DNA of 64,000 bases, taken from Planctomycetota bacterium (lineage in GTDB: Bacteria > Planctomycetota > Phycisphaerae > WQYP01). The notes under the pieces were generated by a model. The model saw only the letters and a list, made by a program, of their open reading frames with translations. It did no database searches and had not been told where the DNA came from. The DNA lies in the NCBI GenBank assembly GCA_021800165.1, contig JAJYZF010000008.1, positions 1 through 64,000 of the forward strand, in the 5' to 3' direction. Shown here in pieces: positions 1-9,771 of this stretch. Both the position numbers and the translations under genes were made by a program. Numbering within the stretch: the first letter of the stretch is position 1; each line of letters starts with the position of its first letter.

Positions 1-205
1 CGGAAACTCTTCCGGGCCAAGCAGGTCAGCAGGGCATGACGCAGGAGGCGGGAAACCCATCGGTATTCGCATAACAATGGCCGCCGCTACGATCTTGAAT
101 CTTATTTTTACAGTTCACTGAAAAAAAGGTCATGGCACACCTGTAGCCCGCAACGGAAAATAATGAAAATCTTTTCCCGTGCCCTAAAATGATTACTCGG
201 ACAGG

Positions 206-395
206 CTCCTAGTACTACAACGCTAGATTGGTTGTAAGTGGCTTTAAAATATAGACTTACAAGCGTGTAGCATGTCGCTTACATTATAGATTTTTGTACA
301 CTCGGCTAAATCTTTGAAAGCCGCGTTCTATCGCATTTTTGCTGCGGTTTTGCTGGATGTACTGCCGGAGAAAACTAGCGTTGTAGTACTAGGAG
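206..395. mobile_element. Small non-autonomous element (MITE-like), about 190 bp with perfect 21-bp terminal inverted repeats
   Basis: CTCCTAGTACTACAACGCTAG at 206-226 is the exact reverse complement of CTAGCGTTGTAGTACTAGGAG at 375-395; interior is AT-richer and has no convincing CDS. Confidence 0.65.
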
Positions 396-409
396 TTGGG
401 AGATCCCGA

Positions 410-735
410 TACGCTGGTCCTCCAGCATCGGGATTTCGGCATCCATGCCGCAACGGCGATGACGATTTTTACCGCTGGGGACGCTGGGAAGCGGTCAGCT
501 TTCAGCGATCAGCGATTAGCGGTGACGACGATGATTTTTACCACAATGGGCACGAAGGTTCACGAAGCACGGACAGGGGGATCCACAGATTAGCGGATTT
601 TCACAGATAAAATGATGGCGCGGGCTGCGGCCCGCGAGACGGGAGTTCTTGATTGGTGACTCCTGTCACATCGGGATTTCGGCATCCATGCCTCAACGGC
701 GATGGCGGTAAGCGATCAGCGGTCAGGGCCGAGGA
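410..735. repeat. Dispersed composite intergenic repeat, copy 1
   Basis: Shares long near-identical blocks with 3895-4200 (gatttttaccgctggggacgctgggaagcggtcag; ccacaatgggcacgaaggttcacgaagcacggacagggggatccacagattagcggattttcacaga; gcgcgggctgcggcccgcgagac; cacatcgggatttcggcatccatgcctcaacggcgatgg). Confidence 0.8.
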
Positions 736-792
736 TACGAGGAACGGATGGGGGCCGGCGATGTTTTCGGGCGTGCGCCCGGTCCAGGAGCA

Positions 793-1518
793 CTACGACG
801 ATCCCGGCAGTTGTTTGGGGGGATTGATTTCGCTTTTCAGCTTGGCCAACTCCGCGTCCACGCCGGATTGAGCCCGCAATGCATCAAGGTCTCTGTCGGT
901 TTTGCTGCGGGTGTCACCAGGTTCGCCAAGCACCCCGGCGTCTTGCAGGCTTTCGTCAGCTTCGGCATGGGCCTGCATCTGGTGGGTTTTGTCCTGGGCT
1001 CGCTGGAGCATCTCGCCGACATCTCCAAGTTTGCTGCCAATGCCCGACATGCTTTCATTGACCTGCACTTCGGCTTTGGCCGCGTCGTACTGGCTTTTCA
1101 TCACCTCTTTCTGGGTGCGGAATTGATCAATACGGTCCTGAAGTTTCTTTTCATAGTCGATGAGCTTCTGGGCCTGGGCGGCAATATGATCGCGGGCGTC
1201 TTGCAGGCTTTGGACTTTCTGCAGGGCCGCCTGCTTTTCAGCCAACGCCGCCCGGGCCAGATCCTCCCGATTGGCCTGAAGGGCCATCCGCGCGTCGTCC
1301 TCGGCCTTGTGGCCGGCGGCGGTGGCGTCGTGAAGCTGCGATTCGAGAAGTTTTTGTTCAGTGACCACATCGGCGATATGACGCTTGGTTTCCTGCAAGG
1401 AAGAGAGCATTTTATCGTAGGATAAATCCAATTCCTCATTGGGGTTTTCCGCGCTATTGAGAAATTTATTGACCTTGGCCTCAATCAGATCGGCAGCTTT
1501 TCGAAAGATGCTGGACAT
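793..1518 (-). CDS. pspA: PspA/IM30 family protein
   Basis: 241 aa coiled-coil ORF beginning MSSIFRKAADLIEAKVNKFLNSAENPNEELDLSYDKM, characteristic of the PspA/Vipp1 family. Confidence 0.85.
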   Translation of the reverse strand: MSSIFRKAADLIEAKVNKFLNSAENPNEELDLSYDKMLSSLQETKRHIADVVTEQKLLESQLHDATAAGHKAEDDARMALQANREDLARAALAEKQAALQKVQSLQDARDHIAAQAQKLIDYEKKLQDRIDQFRTQKEVMKSQYDAAKAEVQVNESMSGIGSKLGDVGEMLQRAQDKTHQMQAHAEADESLQDAGVLGEPGDTRSKTDRDLDALRAQSGVDAELAKLKSEINPPKQLPGSS

Positions 1519-1539
1519 GTTATTCTCCTTAACACCAGG

Positions 1540-2388
1540 CTAATCATTCACCGGAATAACCACTTGGGGCGAAACCGCTTCGGGTATCAATGATTTATCT
1601 TCAATGGGCTTTACCGCCGTGCCCACGGCAAAAAATTCCAGCACGTGTGGTTGCCAATTGTGCGACCCTTCGTGCAGTTGCACGCCCACTACGCCTTCGG
1701 CTTCGGCGGCCATGGCCTCATTTTGCATGCGCTCCATGGCCAGTTCGCGGGCATCATACATGGCCTGCGTGAACGGGGTGATTTCGGTATTTTGGCCGAG
1801 GTTGGAAAGCGATTTGAGCACGCCTTGGTGGGCCACATGATAAACGCAGGAGCCCATGACCATGGCCAGTGGGCGATGGCCGGCCCGCAGCAACATCCAA
1901 AAATCCTGGCCGGAGAGATCGGAGGTAAACGGCATGCCTTTGGGACCTTTGAAACCAGGGTGGCCGCTGCGGTGGGCAATGGCGGTACCGATGGCCAGAA
2001 ACTCCAAAATATCTCGATCCCAAGCCAGACGTTTCACTTCCAGCCGGACGCCCACCACGCCATCGGCCATTAAGGCATGGGCTTCGCGTTCCATCCGTTC
2101 CATGGCCAGTTCGCGGGCATGATACATTGCCTGGGAGAGCACATTGAGTTCCTGATTTTTCGACCAGGAGCCATATTGGATGCCCACATGATAAATGCAG
2201 GAGCCTACCACCATACCCAGCGGCTCAAAACCGGCTTCGCGAACCATCAAAAATTCATTTACGGACAAATCGGAGGTAAATACGCCGCCCTGCTGTCCCG
2301 CCTCACGCAGCCCCTTGAGTCGCTCCAGGGCATGTTTGGGTAGTTGGTCGAGTGCGGGGTTTGCCGCGGGTGTGGTATCGTCAGCCAT
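1540..2388 (-). CDS. YbjQ/UPF0145-like (heavy-metal-binding-domain-like) protein with two internal repeats
   Basis: Two repeats of the type FTSDLSxxxFxxLxxAGxxPLxMVxGSCxYHV...Q.MYxARELAMERMxxEA...GVVGV. Confidence 0.65.
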   Translation of the reverse strand: MADDTTPAANPALDQLPKHALERLKGLREAGQQGGVFTSDLSVNEFLMVREAGFEPLGMVVGSCIYHVGIQYGSWSKNQELNVLSQAMYHARELAMERMEREAHALMADGVVGVRLEVKRLAWDRDILEFLAIGTAIAHRSGHPGFKGPKGMPFTSDLSGQDFWMLLRAGHRPLAMVMGSCVYHVAHQGVLKSLSNLGQNTEITPFTQAMYDARELAMERMQNEAMAAEAEGVVGVQLHEGSHNWQPHVLEFFAVGTAVKPIEDKSLIPEAVSPQVVIPVND

Positions 2389-2389
2389 G

Positions 2390-3370
2390 TCAGATCACCT
2401 CTTGTGTTAAATCCACTTGTGGGGTCATTTTGCCATCTTTTGCGCTAAAGACGGATCGCAATCGCATCGGCACATGATGTCGGGGGTCGTGCAGCACGGC
2501 TGTGCCAAAAGCAATATGCCGCGCCAAATATCGCGGCGGTACGCCTTCGCCCGCTTCTCCCGGCTCAATTTCCGAATATTCCACCCGTGCCAGCACGCCT
2601 GTTCCTATCCGGGCGGCATCGGATTGAAGCTGTCCCACGGCGGTGCGCCGAACATCCGTCAAAAATTCTGAAAGCGAGGTCAGTTCCTGATTCCATCCGC
2701 CCATCATGGCCATCCCGCCGCCCATGCCCATCCCCAGGCCAGACATATTTTGGCCCAGGATGTTCTGGTTCGGATAATACCACTGGTAATGGGCACCAAT
2801 GGCCAAGCCCACCGGCACGATTCCCGCTTCCATCAACCGGGCAAATTCCAAGGCTGAAACCGTGGCCACCACCGGGTCGCGCGATTCACGCAATCCGGCA
2901 ATGGAAACCGCCGTACCTAACACGCCATAATCCATCTGGCCGGAGGTATCGGCCATGCGCTGCACCTTCATCGTAACATCCACCACCGCGTTGGCCCCCA
3001 AGGCTACGGCCTCCCGCCACAGGCGATCAATGGCTTTATGCCAGCCGTCATAATGACCGCGGGTCCAAGAAAAGCCATACTGATACCAGCAGTTGCCGGA
3101 AACCAAGCCGATGGGCTTGATGCCATGCGTTCGCTGGGCGAGCAGTCCGCCGACGGAGGTGGTGGAGACCCATGGCAATTTACCGGATTTGGTGTCTGCA
3201 AGCCGCCGTTGGACGAAACTGGGGATGCGATCATTTTCCAGGCACGATTGCCATTCCTGATCGCGGGAAGCCTGTTCCGCGGCATGGCGAGCGGCATCCG
3301 GGTCACGTGGGGCGGAGCGAAAAACTCTGCTTAAAAATGCCATACCGTTAAAGCTCCACCGAAGGCCCAA
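2390..3370 (-). CDS. YbjQ/UPF0145-like protein, paralogue of the adjacent gene
   Basis: GIKPIGLVSGNCWYQYG...EAVALGANAVVDVTMKVQRM and GIVPVGLAIGAHYQWYYPNQ match the repeat pattern of 1540..2388. Confidence 0.6.
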   Translation of the reverse strand: MGLRWSFNGMAFLSRVFRSAPRDPDAARHAAEQASRDQEWQSCLENDRIPSFVQRRLADTKSGKLPWVSTTSVGGLLAQRTHGIKPIGLVSGNCWYQYGFSWTRGHYDGWHKAIDRLWREAVALGANAVVDVTMKVQRMADTSGQMDYGVLGTAVSIAGLRESRDPVVATVSALEFARLMEAGIVPVGLAIGAHYQWYYPNQNILGQNMSGLGMGMGGGMAMMGGWNQELTSLSEFLTDVRRTAVGQLQSDAARIGTGVLARVEYSEIEPGEAGEGVPPRYLARHIAFGTAVLHDPRHHVPMRLRSVFSAKDGKMTPQVDLTQEVI

Positions 3371-3374
3371 GGCC

Positions 3375-3761
3375 TTAGCTCATCAGAAATTGCCGCAACG
3401 CACCAGCCGCCTGGGCACTGTGGCCCGAAAGATTTTGTAACTCCACGTCCAGATTTTGAATCCAGTCCGAAAGTTCAACTTCGCGGCTGCTGAGCACAAT
3501 CCCCCGCACTTCCTTCACCTGTGATACGACGATCTCGCCCCGGGAGTTCTCTAAAATGTAACAATCCCCACCGGTGCGTACGGTTATTTTTGCCACATGC
3601 ACCTGCCGGGAGAAGAGACTGTCTTTCTTTCGTTCGACCTGCACATGGCCCGGCAGCGATTGTTCCAGACGTACGGCCAGGGCCTCTATAAAGGATTTGT
3701 TATCCTTTTCCGCCCGGCGCAACCAAGCGGCGTGAAGATCAAAACCTGCGGGTTCAGCCAT
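3375..3761 (-). CDS. Hypothetical protein, first gene of the pspA-containing operon
   Basis: 128 aa ORF, same strand, 4-bp gap to next gene. Confidence 0.55.
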   Translation of the reverse strand: MAEPAGFDLHAAWLRRAEKDNKSFIEALAVRLEQSLPGHVQVERKKDSLFSRQVHVAKITVRTGGDCYILENSRGEIVVSQVKEVRGIVLSSREVELSDWIQNLDVELQNLSGHSAQAAGALRQFLMS

Positions 3762-3894
3762 TGCGCAAGCCCTTCGTTACAGAAAACCAAACTGACATAG
3801 AGTATAGGTGCAATCAATTGAGCGCGTCAACCTCGGATGGGATTAACGGGCGAGGGCGAGATTATTGTGGATTTGGCGTTTCTTCAGGGTGAAG

Positions 3895-4260
3895 GGCGAG
3901 GCGCGGGCTGCGGCCCGCGAGACTGGAGGTCCCGATTGGTGACTCCTGTCACATCGGGATTTCGGCATCCATGCCTCAACGGCGATGGCGATTTTTACCG
4001 CTGGGGACGCTGGGAAGCGGTCAGCGATCAGCGGTGGCGACGATGATTTTTACCACAATGGGCACGAAGGTTCACGAAGCACGGACAGGGGGATCCACAG
4101 ATTAGCGGATTTTCACAGATTAAATGATGGCGCGGGCTGCGGCCCGCGAGACAGGAGTCGGGAGTCGGGAGTCGGGAGACGGGAGTATCACGACGACTTT
4201 TTACCGCTGGGGACGCAGAGGTACGCAGAGCGGGGGCGCGGGGGATGACGACGATTTACC
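3895..4260. repeat. Dispersed composite intergenic repeat, copy 2
   Basis: Near-identical blocks shared with 410-735; contains two copies of the gcgcgggctgcggcccgcgagac hairpin (about 3900 and 4131). Confidence 0.8.
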
Positions 4261-4382
4261 ATCCCGGCGCGGCTGGGAGGGCGCGTGGAGGATGAATGAC
4301 TTTTTTTAGGGGGCTGGCCGGGTGGGCAGTTTGGGTTTATCCTTTTGGACTGGGCTTATGAACGGAATGCATCGGAACAGGG

Positions 4383-7300
4383 ATGGCTATAAAACTTGAT
4401 GTTGATTTGACGCCGGAGGACGTTTCGCGGCTTACATCCGTGGACGCGCTGGCGGCGTTTTTCCAGCGTCTGGGGTACGACACCGGCAAACGAACCGTTA
4501 TTCCTGCCCAGGCGGTGGGTCTGGATGGGAACAGCGACATACAACATATCGAAATGATTTCGGAGGATGCCGGGCAGTTTCTGCGGGTGGTTTTTGTACG
4601 GCTGCGGTCGGTAACGGCGAAAGCCCGTCATCTGCTGGTGCGAAGCTTTGGCAAGCAGACACAGGATTACCTGCTGGTGCTGGCCAGTGATTTTGAGGCA
4701 CTGGAATTTGTACTTATAGAAAAGGTGCGGCAACCGCGCAAAGGTGCCATCGGGGATGTTCTTATTGCGCCGCAGGCCAAGGTGTTTGTGGTGCCACGGC
4801 GATGGCCGCAGGCGATGTTGCGCATTATCCGCAGGCTTACGTTCACGGCGTTTGATGAGGCGGGTGCTCCGGATGCAATTCTACAATATGCGAAGCTCAT
4901 GAGCGTGTTTGATGCGGCCCATTACAGCGGGGAATATTTCCAGAACCGGGCGTTGTTTGCGGATCATTTTTTGCGTCATCGCCTGCCGGAGGATCCGGCG
5001 TGGAGAGTTTCTCCGAATGAGAGCTTCACGCAGGTGTCGCAGATCATGCATCGGGCGCGGGAGAGCTTTGGTGGCAAGACCGAGGCCATTATCCGACAGG
5101 AGCTTTTTGAGCATGTTTTTGGGATGCTGGGGTTCACACTTGCGCCGGGTTCACAGCCGGGGGTGGCTGGGGCACAGGTTGGGCTTGATGTTAAGCTTGA
5201 TTCACAGCCGAGGGCGGCTGTGCCACAGGTGCCACAAGTGCCACAGACTGGGGCAAAGGCTGGGTCTCATATTGGGCTTGATACACAGCCGAGGGCGGCT
5301 GTGCCACAAGTGCCACAAGTGCCACAGGTTGGGCCACATACAGGGCCACAGGTTGAGTCACAGGTTGGGCTTGATGTTAAGCTTGATTCACAGCCGAGGG
5401 CGGCTGTGCCACAGGTGCCACAAGTGCCACAGACTGGGGCAAAGGCTGGGGAACAGGTTGGGGAACAGGTTGGGCTTGATGTTAAGCTTGATACACAGCC
5501 GAGGGCGGCTGTGCCACATACAGGGCCACAGGTTGAGTCACAGGTTGGGCTTGATGTTAAGCTTGATTCACAGCCGAGGGCGGCTGTGCCACAAGTGCCA
5601 CAAGTGCCACAGGTTGGGGCACAGGCTGGGTCTGATATTGGGCCATGTGCGGATTACGTGTTACTTTCCGGGGAGGGCCAGCGACGCACGGTGGCATTGA
5701 CGTACTGCTGGGAGCGGTGGTTGGATGGGCCGGATCCATCGGATGTCGACGCGCCCGCTGAAAATCCCGGGGCAGCGGTGGTGAGCCTGCTGGAACGCGG
5801 CGATGCGGACTGGGTGGTGGTGAGCAATGGAAAGCTGTGGCGGCTCTACAGCCGCGTTGCCCGTTCGCGCAGTACCAATTTTTACGAGGTGGACCTGGAA
5901 GATGCGTTGCTGGCCACGGGGCAGACGGACCCGAATGAGGCGTTCAGGTACTGGTGGCTGTTTTTCAGGGAGCCGGCGTTTGCGCCGACGGGCGACGGGA
6001 AAACTTGCTGGCTTGATGAGGTGGTCACGGGCAGCCGCGAGTATGCGCGGGAGGTGGAAACAGAGCTCAAACGGCGGGTGTTTTATGAGGTGGTGCCGCA
6101 ATTGGCGGCGGGATTCCTGGAGGACAGGCGCGGACGGCTAAAAATGACGACGGCGCCGGATGAGATTGAGCTGGAACAGATGCGTGAGGGAACGCTGACG
6201 CTGCTGTATCGGATATTGTTTCTGCTGTATGCGGAGAGCCGCGACCTGCTGCCGGTGCGGGAATCAGCCTATTACCAGATTAGTTTGAAGCGGTTGAAGG
6301 AAGAAATATCCCATATAGCCGGGGTGGCGGAAAGCCAGGCGGATGAGAAGATTGCGGCCCATTACAAGCGCGCGGCTACGACCCTTTATGACCGGTTGGG
6401 GGAATTGTTTGCGGTGATGGATGGCGGCGATTTGGAGCGGAATCGGGCGTGCAATGTGCCGGTATATAACGGGGGTCTGTTTCGCGTGCAGCCACAGGAA
6501 GAGGCGGGGAATGTGCGGGAAGCAGGGATTGCGGAATTTTTACTCAAGCACAAGGTTCCGGATGTATTTCTGGCATCCGCATTGGACCGGCTGGCGCGGG
6601 TGCCGGATAACAAGACGTTTGGTTTGGCATTTGTGGATTACAAGAGCCTGGGGGTGAGGCAACTGGGGTCGATTTATGAGGGATTGCTGGAATTTCGGCT
6701 GAGGATTGCGGACAGCGATTTGCCGCCGATTGCGGAAAAGGGGAGAAAGCGGTCCACGGGATTGACAGCAGCGCGCGGGATCAGGGATCGCACGGGAGTG
6801 AGAAAGGGCGAGCCTTACTTAGCCAATGACAATTCGGAGCGCAAGGCGACGGGCAGCTATTACACGCCGGACCACATTGTGCAATACATTGTGGAGCATA
6901 CGGTAGGCCCGGTGCTGGAACGGAAAACGGAGGAATTACGCGTGGGCTTCCGGGCGGCGGAAAAAACGTATCATCAAAAATTGTCCAATGCCAAGGCCGA
7001 CGCGCGGCTGCTGTGGGATTGGAAGCTGCGGCATCAGAGATCGATAGCCAAATCCAAAGTGCCAACGGAAGAAGAATTTCGCGCATACGCGATGGATATG
7101 ACCTATGAGCAGCACCGGGATCTGGTGGAGAAATTGTTTAATCTGCGGGTGCTGGATCCGGCCATGGGCAGCGGCCACTTTCTGGTGGAGGCGGTGGATT
7201 ACATTACCGATGGCCTGTTAAATTTTCTCAACGCATTTCCGGCGAATCCGGTGACGGCGGCGATGGAGCGGATGCGGAAAGACATTCTGGAAAGCCTGCG

Positions 7301-9644
7301 GGATCAGGGGATTGAGACCGATGGGCTGCTGGAAAGACAGCTTACCGATGTGCATTTGATCAAACGGCATGTGCTGAAGCGGTGTATTTACGGGGTGGAT
7401 TTGAACCCGCTGGCGGCGGAGTTGGCGAAGGTTTCGCTGTGGCTGGATGCGTTTACGATTGGGGCTCCGCTGAGTTTTCTGGATCATCATGTGCGGGTGG
7501 GCAATTCGCTGATTGGGGCCACGGTGCCGGAGGTACAGGAGTGGCTGAAGGAACAGGAAACCATGCTGTTTGGCAGCCGATTTGCGGGGTTGAAACTGGC
7601 CACGGCCGGCATGACGGCGATTGCGGCAATGCCGGATGCCACGGCGAGTCAGGTGAAATCATCGCAGTCGCAATTTCGGCAGGCTTCCGGGGCGTTGGCA
7701 CCGTTTAGGCGGATATTGGATGCGTATTTAATGCAATGGTTTGTGCCGAAAGAGTTGCCGACGGCCAAGGGAAAAAACATCGGCAAGACTCTGCTGGATT
7801 TTGTGATTGCGCCGGAAGCAAAAGAATTTTTTGATGCGGCTACGGACCAACAGTTGCGGGCGGCGCTGGCCAAGCTGATTCCAGAGGACCGGCAACTGGC
7901 GGAGGCGATTTTGGCGGTGGCGGTCCAGCGGCGTTTTTTTCATTGGGAGTTGGAATTTCCGGAGGCATTTTATGCCGCGCGGCAGGGCACAGCGCAAGTT
8001 ATTGAACGGATGGAAAATCCGGGGTTTGACGCGGTGGTGGGAAATCCGCCGTACGTAAGGCAAGAGGCGTTGAAGGCAGACAAGGCGTATCTTGCGGGGG
8101 CGTTCGTGCGCACTTTCGACGCCGCCAATGATTTGTATGTGTATTTCATGGAGCGTGAAATAGAGATTCTGCGGAGCGGGGGATTGATGGGAATGATTGT
8201 GGCCAATAAGTGGCTGCGGGCGGGATATGGTTTGAAGGTACGGAATTTTCTGCGGCGTAAGGCGGTGGTTGAAAGCATTGTGGATTTTGGACACAGCCCG
8301 ATATTTCCGGATGCGGATACATTTCCGTGCGTACCGATATTTTCGCGGCGTGACAAGGTGCTTGCACAGGGGGAGGAACTACCGGGAAATGAGACCTTTG
8401 CGGCGTGCATGTTTCCGCGTGATGGCTATCGGGTAGATATGGCGATTGGCCCGTACGTGATGACTCATCGCAGCGTGATTCCCAGTGGGCTGTTGCGGGA
8501 AGCGGGGTGGAGTTTGGAGGATCCGCGCGTACAGCGGCTGCTGGAACGCATCAGGGATACCGGCGTGCCACTGAAGGAATTCTGCGGCGGCAAGCTTTAC
8601 CGCGGTCCGGTGACGGGCTTGAACGAGGCGTTTTTTATTGACGGTGCCACGCGTCAGCGGCTGATTGCGGAGGACAAGCGTTCGGCGGAAATTATTAAGC
8701 CATTGCTGCGCGGGCGGGATATTGATCGGTGGCGGCCACGGGTATCGGATGGGCATATCATATTTGCCCGGCGGGGTATTGAAATTGAGCGTTACCCGGC
8801 CATCAAGCGACACCTGGCCAGGTTTCGCGAGCAGTTGGAACCGCGACCTGCGGATTGGGATGGGGCAAGGAAGGGAGCATGGCCGGGGCGGGCCCCGGGT
8901 GATTATGCGTGGTATGAGCTGCAGGCAAGTCCGGGGGAGGATTTTGCGCGGGCCATGTTTGGCCGGAAGATTCTCTACCAGGAGATACAATTCCACTGCT
9001 GGTTTAGCCTTGAGACGGAGGGCGCATGCATCAATAACAAGGTCTTCATGCTGCCAACCGATGACCCGGCGCTGCTGGGCGTATTGTGCTCGTCGCTGAT
9101 GTGGTGGTTTTTAACGCGCACGCTGCCGCACATGAAGGATGAAGCGCTTTGCCCGGCCGGGTTTGTGATGGAGAATGTTCGGGTCACCACTGGGACCGGG
9201 GGCAAGAGGGAAGAAATTCGGGCTGCGGTGGAGCCATTGCTGCGGCTGTCCGATGAGTTGCACCGCTGGCAGAACGACTTCACGGTCGAAGCCTGTGCGG
9301 CGGTGGGTGCAAAAGGGCCGGATGGCCGCGTTCTAAACTGGCTGCGTGACCCACCGGCGGTATTTTCGGCCCGCCTTACCGGGCTTGGCGGAGGGAGTGG
9401 GTTGTCCGCGGGGTTGGCGGGGAAGCTGGTGGCGCTGCACCAACGGGGGCGGAAACGGTACATGGATTTGCTTTCCAAGCAACTGGAAATGGAGCGGCGT
9501 TTGGCGGTACTGGTGGAGGATGCCTACGGCTTGACGCCTGAGGAGCGGGAGTTGATGCGGGCAACGCGGCCCGTGCGTGATCCGCTGGATGTGCTGGAGG
9601 CGAAGATTGGGGGGAAGATGGACGCCGTTGGGGAAGAGGCCTGA
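4383..9644 (+). CDS. Large Eco57I-type adenine-specific DNA methyltransferase / restriction-modification protein
   Basis: 1753 aa; LDPAMGSGHFLVEAV (SAM-binding motif I), DAVVGNPPYVRQ (motif IV NPPY), C-terminal target-recognition-like region. Confidence 0.85.
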   Translation: MAIKLDVDLTPEDVSRLTSVDALAAFFQRLGYDTGKRTVIPAQAVGLDGNSDIQHIEMISEDAGQFLRVVFVRLRSVTAKARHLLVRSFGKQTQDYLLVLASDFEALEFVLIEKVRQPRKGAIGDVLIAPQAKVFVVPRRWPQAMLRIIRRLTFTAFDEAGAPDAILQYAKLMSVFDAAHYSGEYFQNRALFADHFLRHRLPEDPAWRVSPNESFTQVSQIMHRARESFGGKTEAIIRQELFEHVFGMLGFTLAPGSQPGVAGAQVGLDVKLDSQPRAAVPQVPQVPQTGAKAGSHIGLDTQPRAAVPQVPQVPQVGPHTGPQVESQVGLDVKLDSQPRAAVPQVPQVPQTGAKAGEQVGEQVGLDVKLDTQPRAAVPHTGPQVESQVGLDVKLDSQPRAAVPQVPQVPQVGAQAGSDIGPCADYVLLSGEGQRRTVALTYCWERWLDGPDPSDVDAPAENPGAAVVSLLERGDADWVVVSNGKLWRLYSRVARSRSTNFYEVDLEDALLATGQTDPNEAFRYWWLFFREPAFAPTGDGKTCWLDEVVTGSREYAREVETELKRRVFYEVVPQLAAGFLEDRRGRLKMTTAPDEIELEQMREGTLTLLYRILFLLYAESRDLLPVRESAYYQISLKRLKEEISHIAGVAESQADEKIAAHYKRAATTLYDRLGELFAVMDGGDLERNRACNVPVYNGGLFRVQPQEEAGNVREAGIAEFLLKHKVPDVFLASALDRLARVPDNKTFGLAFVDYKSLGVRQLGSIYEGLLEFRLRIADSDLPPIAEKGRKRSTGLTAARGIRDRTGVRKGEPYLANDNSERKATGSYYTPDHIVQYIVEHTVGPVLERKTEELRVGFRAAEKTYHQKLSNAKADARLLWDWKLRHQRSIAKSKVPTEEEFRAYAMDMTYEQHRDLVEKLFNLRVLDPAMGSGHFLVEAVDYITDGLLNFLNAFPANPVTAAMERMRKDILESLRDQGIETDGLLERQLTDVHLIKRHVLKRCIYGVDLNPLAAELAKVSLWLDAFTIGAPLSFLDHHVRVGNSLIGATVPEVQEWLKEQETMLFGSRFAGLKLATAGMTAIAAMPDATASQVKSSQSQFRQASGALAPFRRILDAYLMQWFVPKELPTAKGKNIGKTLLDFVIAPEAKEFFDAATDQQLRAALAKLIPEDRQLAEAILAVAVQRRFFHWELEFPEAFYAARQGTAQVIERMENPGFDAVVGNPPYVRQEALKADKAYLAGAFVRTFDAANDLYVYFMEREIEILRSGGLMGMIVANKWLRAGYGLKVRNFLRRKAVVESIVDFGHSPIFPDADTFPCVPIFSRRDKVLAQGEELPGNETFAACMFPRDGYRVDMAIGPYVMTHRSVIPSGLLREAGWSLEDPRVQRLLERIRDTGVPLKEFCGGKLYRGPVTGLNEAFFIDGATRQRLIAEDKRSAEIIKPLLRGRDIDRWRPRVSDGHIIFARRGIEIERYPAIKRHLARFREQLEPRPADWDGARKGAWPGRAPGDYAWYELQASPGEDFARAMFGRKILYQEIQFHCWFSLETEGACINNKVFMLPTDDPALLGVLCSSLMWWFLTRTLPHMKDEALCPAGFVMENVRVTTGTGGKREEIRAAVEPLLRLSDELHRWQNDFTVEACAAVGAKGPDGRVLNWLRDPPAVFSARLTGLGGGSGLSAGLAGKLVALHQRGRKRYMDLLSKQLEMERRLAVLVEDAYGLTPEERELMRATRPVRDPLDVLEAKIGGKMDAVGEEA
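5152..5592 (-). repeat. In-frame array of REP-like palindromes (5 perfect, 1 degenerate)
   Basis: CACAGCCGAGGGCGGCTGTGCCAC at 5203-5226, 5284-5307, 5389-5412, 5494-5517, 5569-5592; degenerate copy near 5152; spacers include tandem CCACAAGTG units. Confidence 0.9.
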
Positions 9645-9771
9645 CGCGCCGTCAACGGGGTAGTTTCGGTTTGCGGCCAGCGAGCGGCCCACGTGAAAGC
9701 TGGGGCAGGCTGCTCGGAATTTGCGGATTGTACCAGGCTGACGGGCAGCATTAGAAACTCACATTAAGAGA

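Noticed and set aside
314-610. 98-aa ORF (and overlapping 396..593)
   Set aside because: Translation of the dispersed intergenic repeat; similar sequence is translated in other frames at 3985..4248, so not a real CDS.
748-1425. 225-aa plus-strand ORF
   Set aside because: Antisense shadow of the well-supported pspA gene.
5152-5650. CRISPR-like repeat array
   Set aside because: Units are palindromes with near-identical spacers, read in frame within a methyltransferase ORF; no cas genes and no unique spacers.
4909-5700. 263-aa ORF rich in SRGRLCHRCHKCHR repeats
   Set aside because: Out-of-frame reading of the REP array within the methyltransferase gene.
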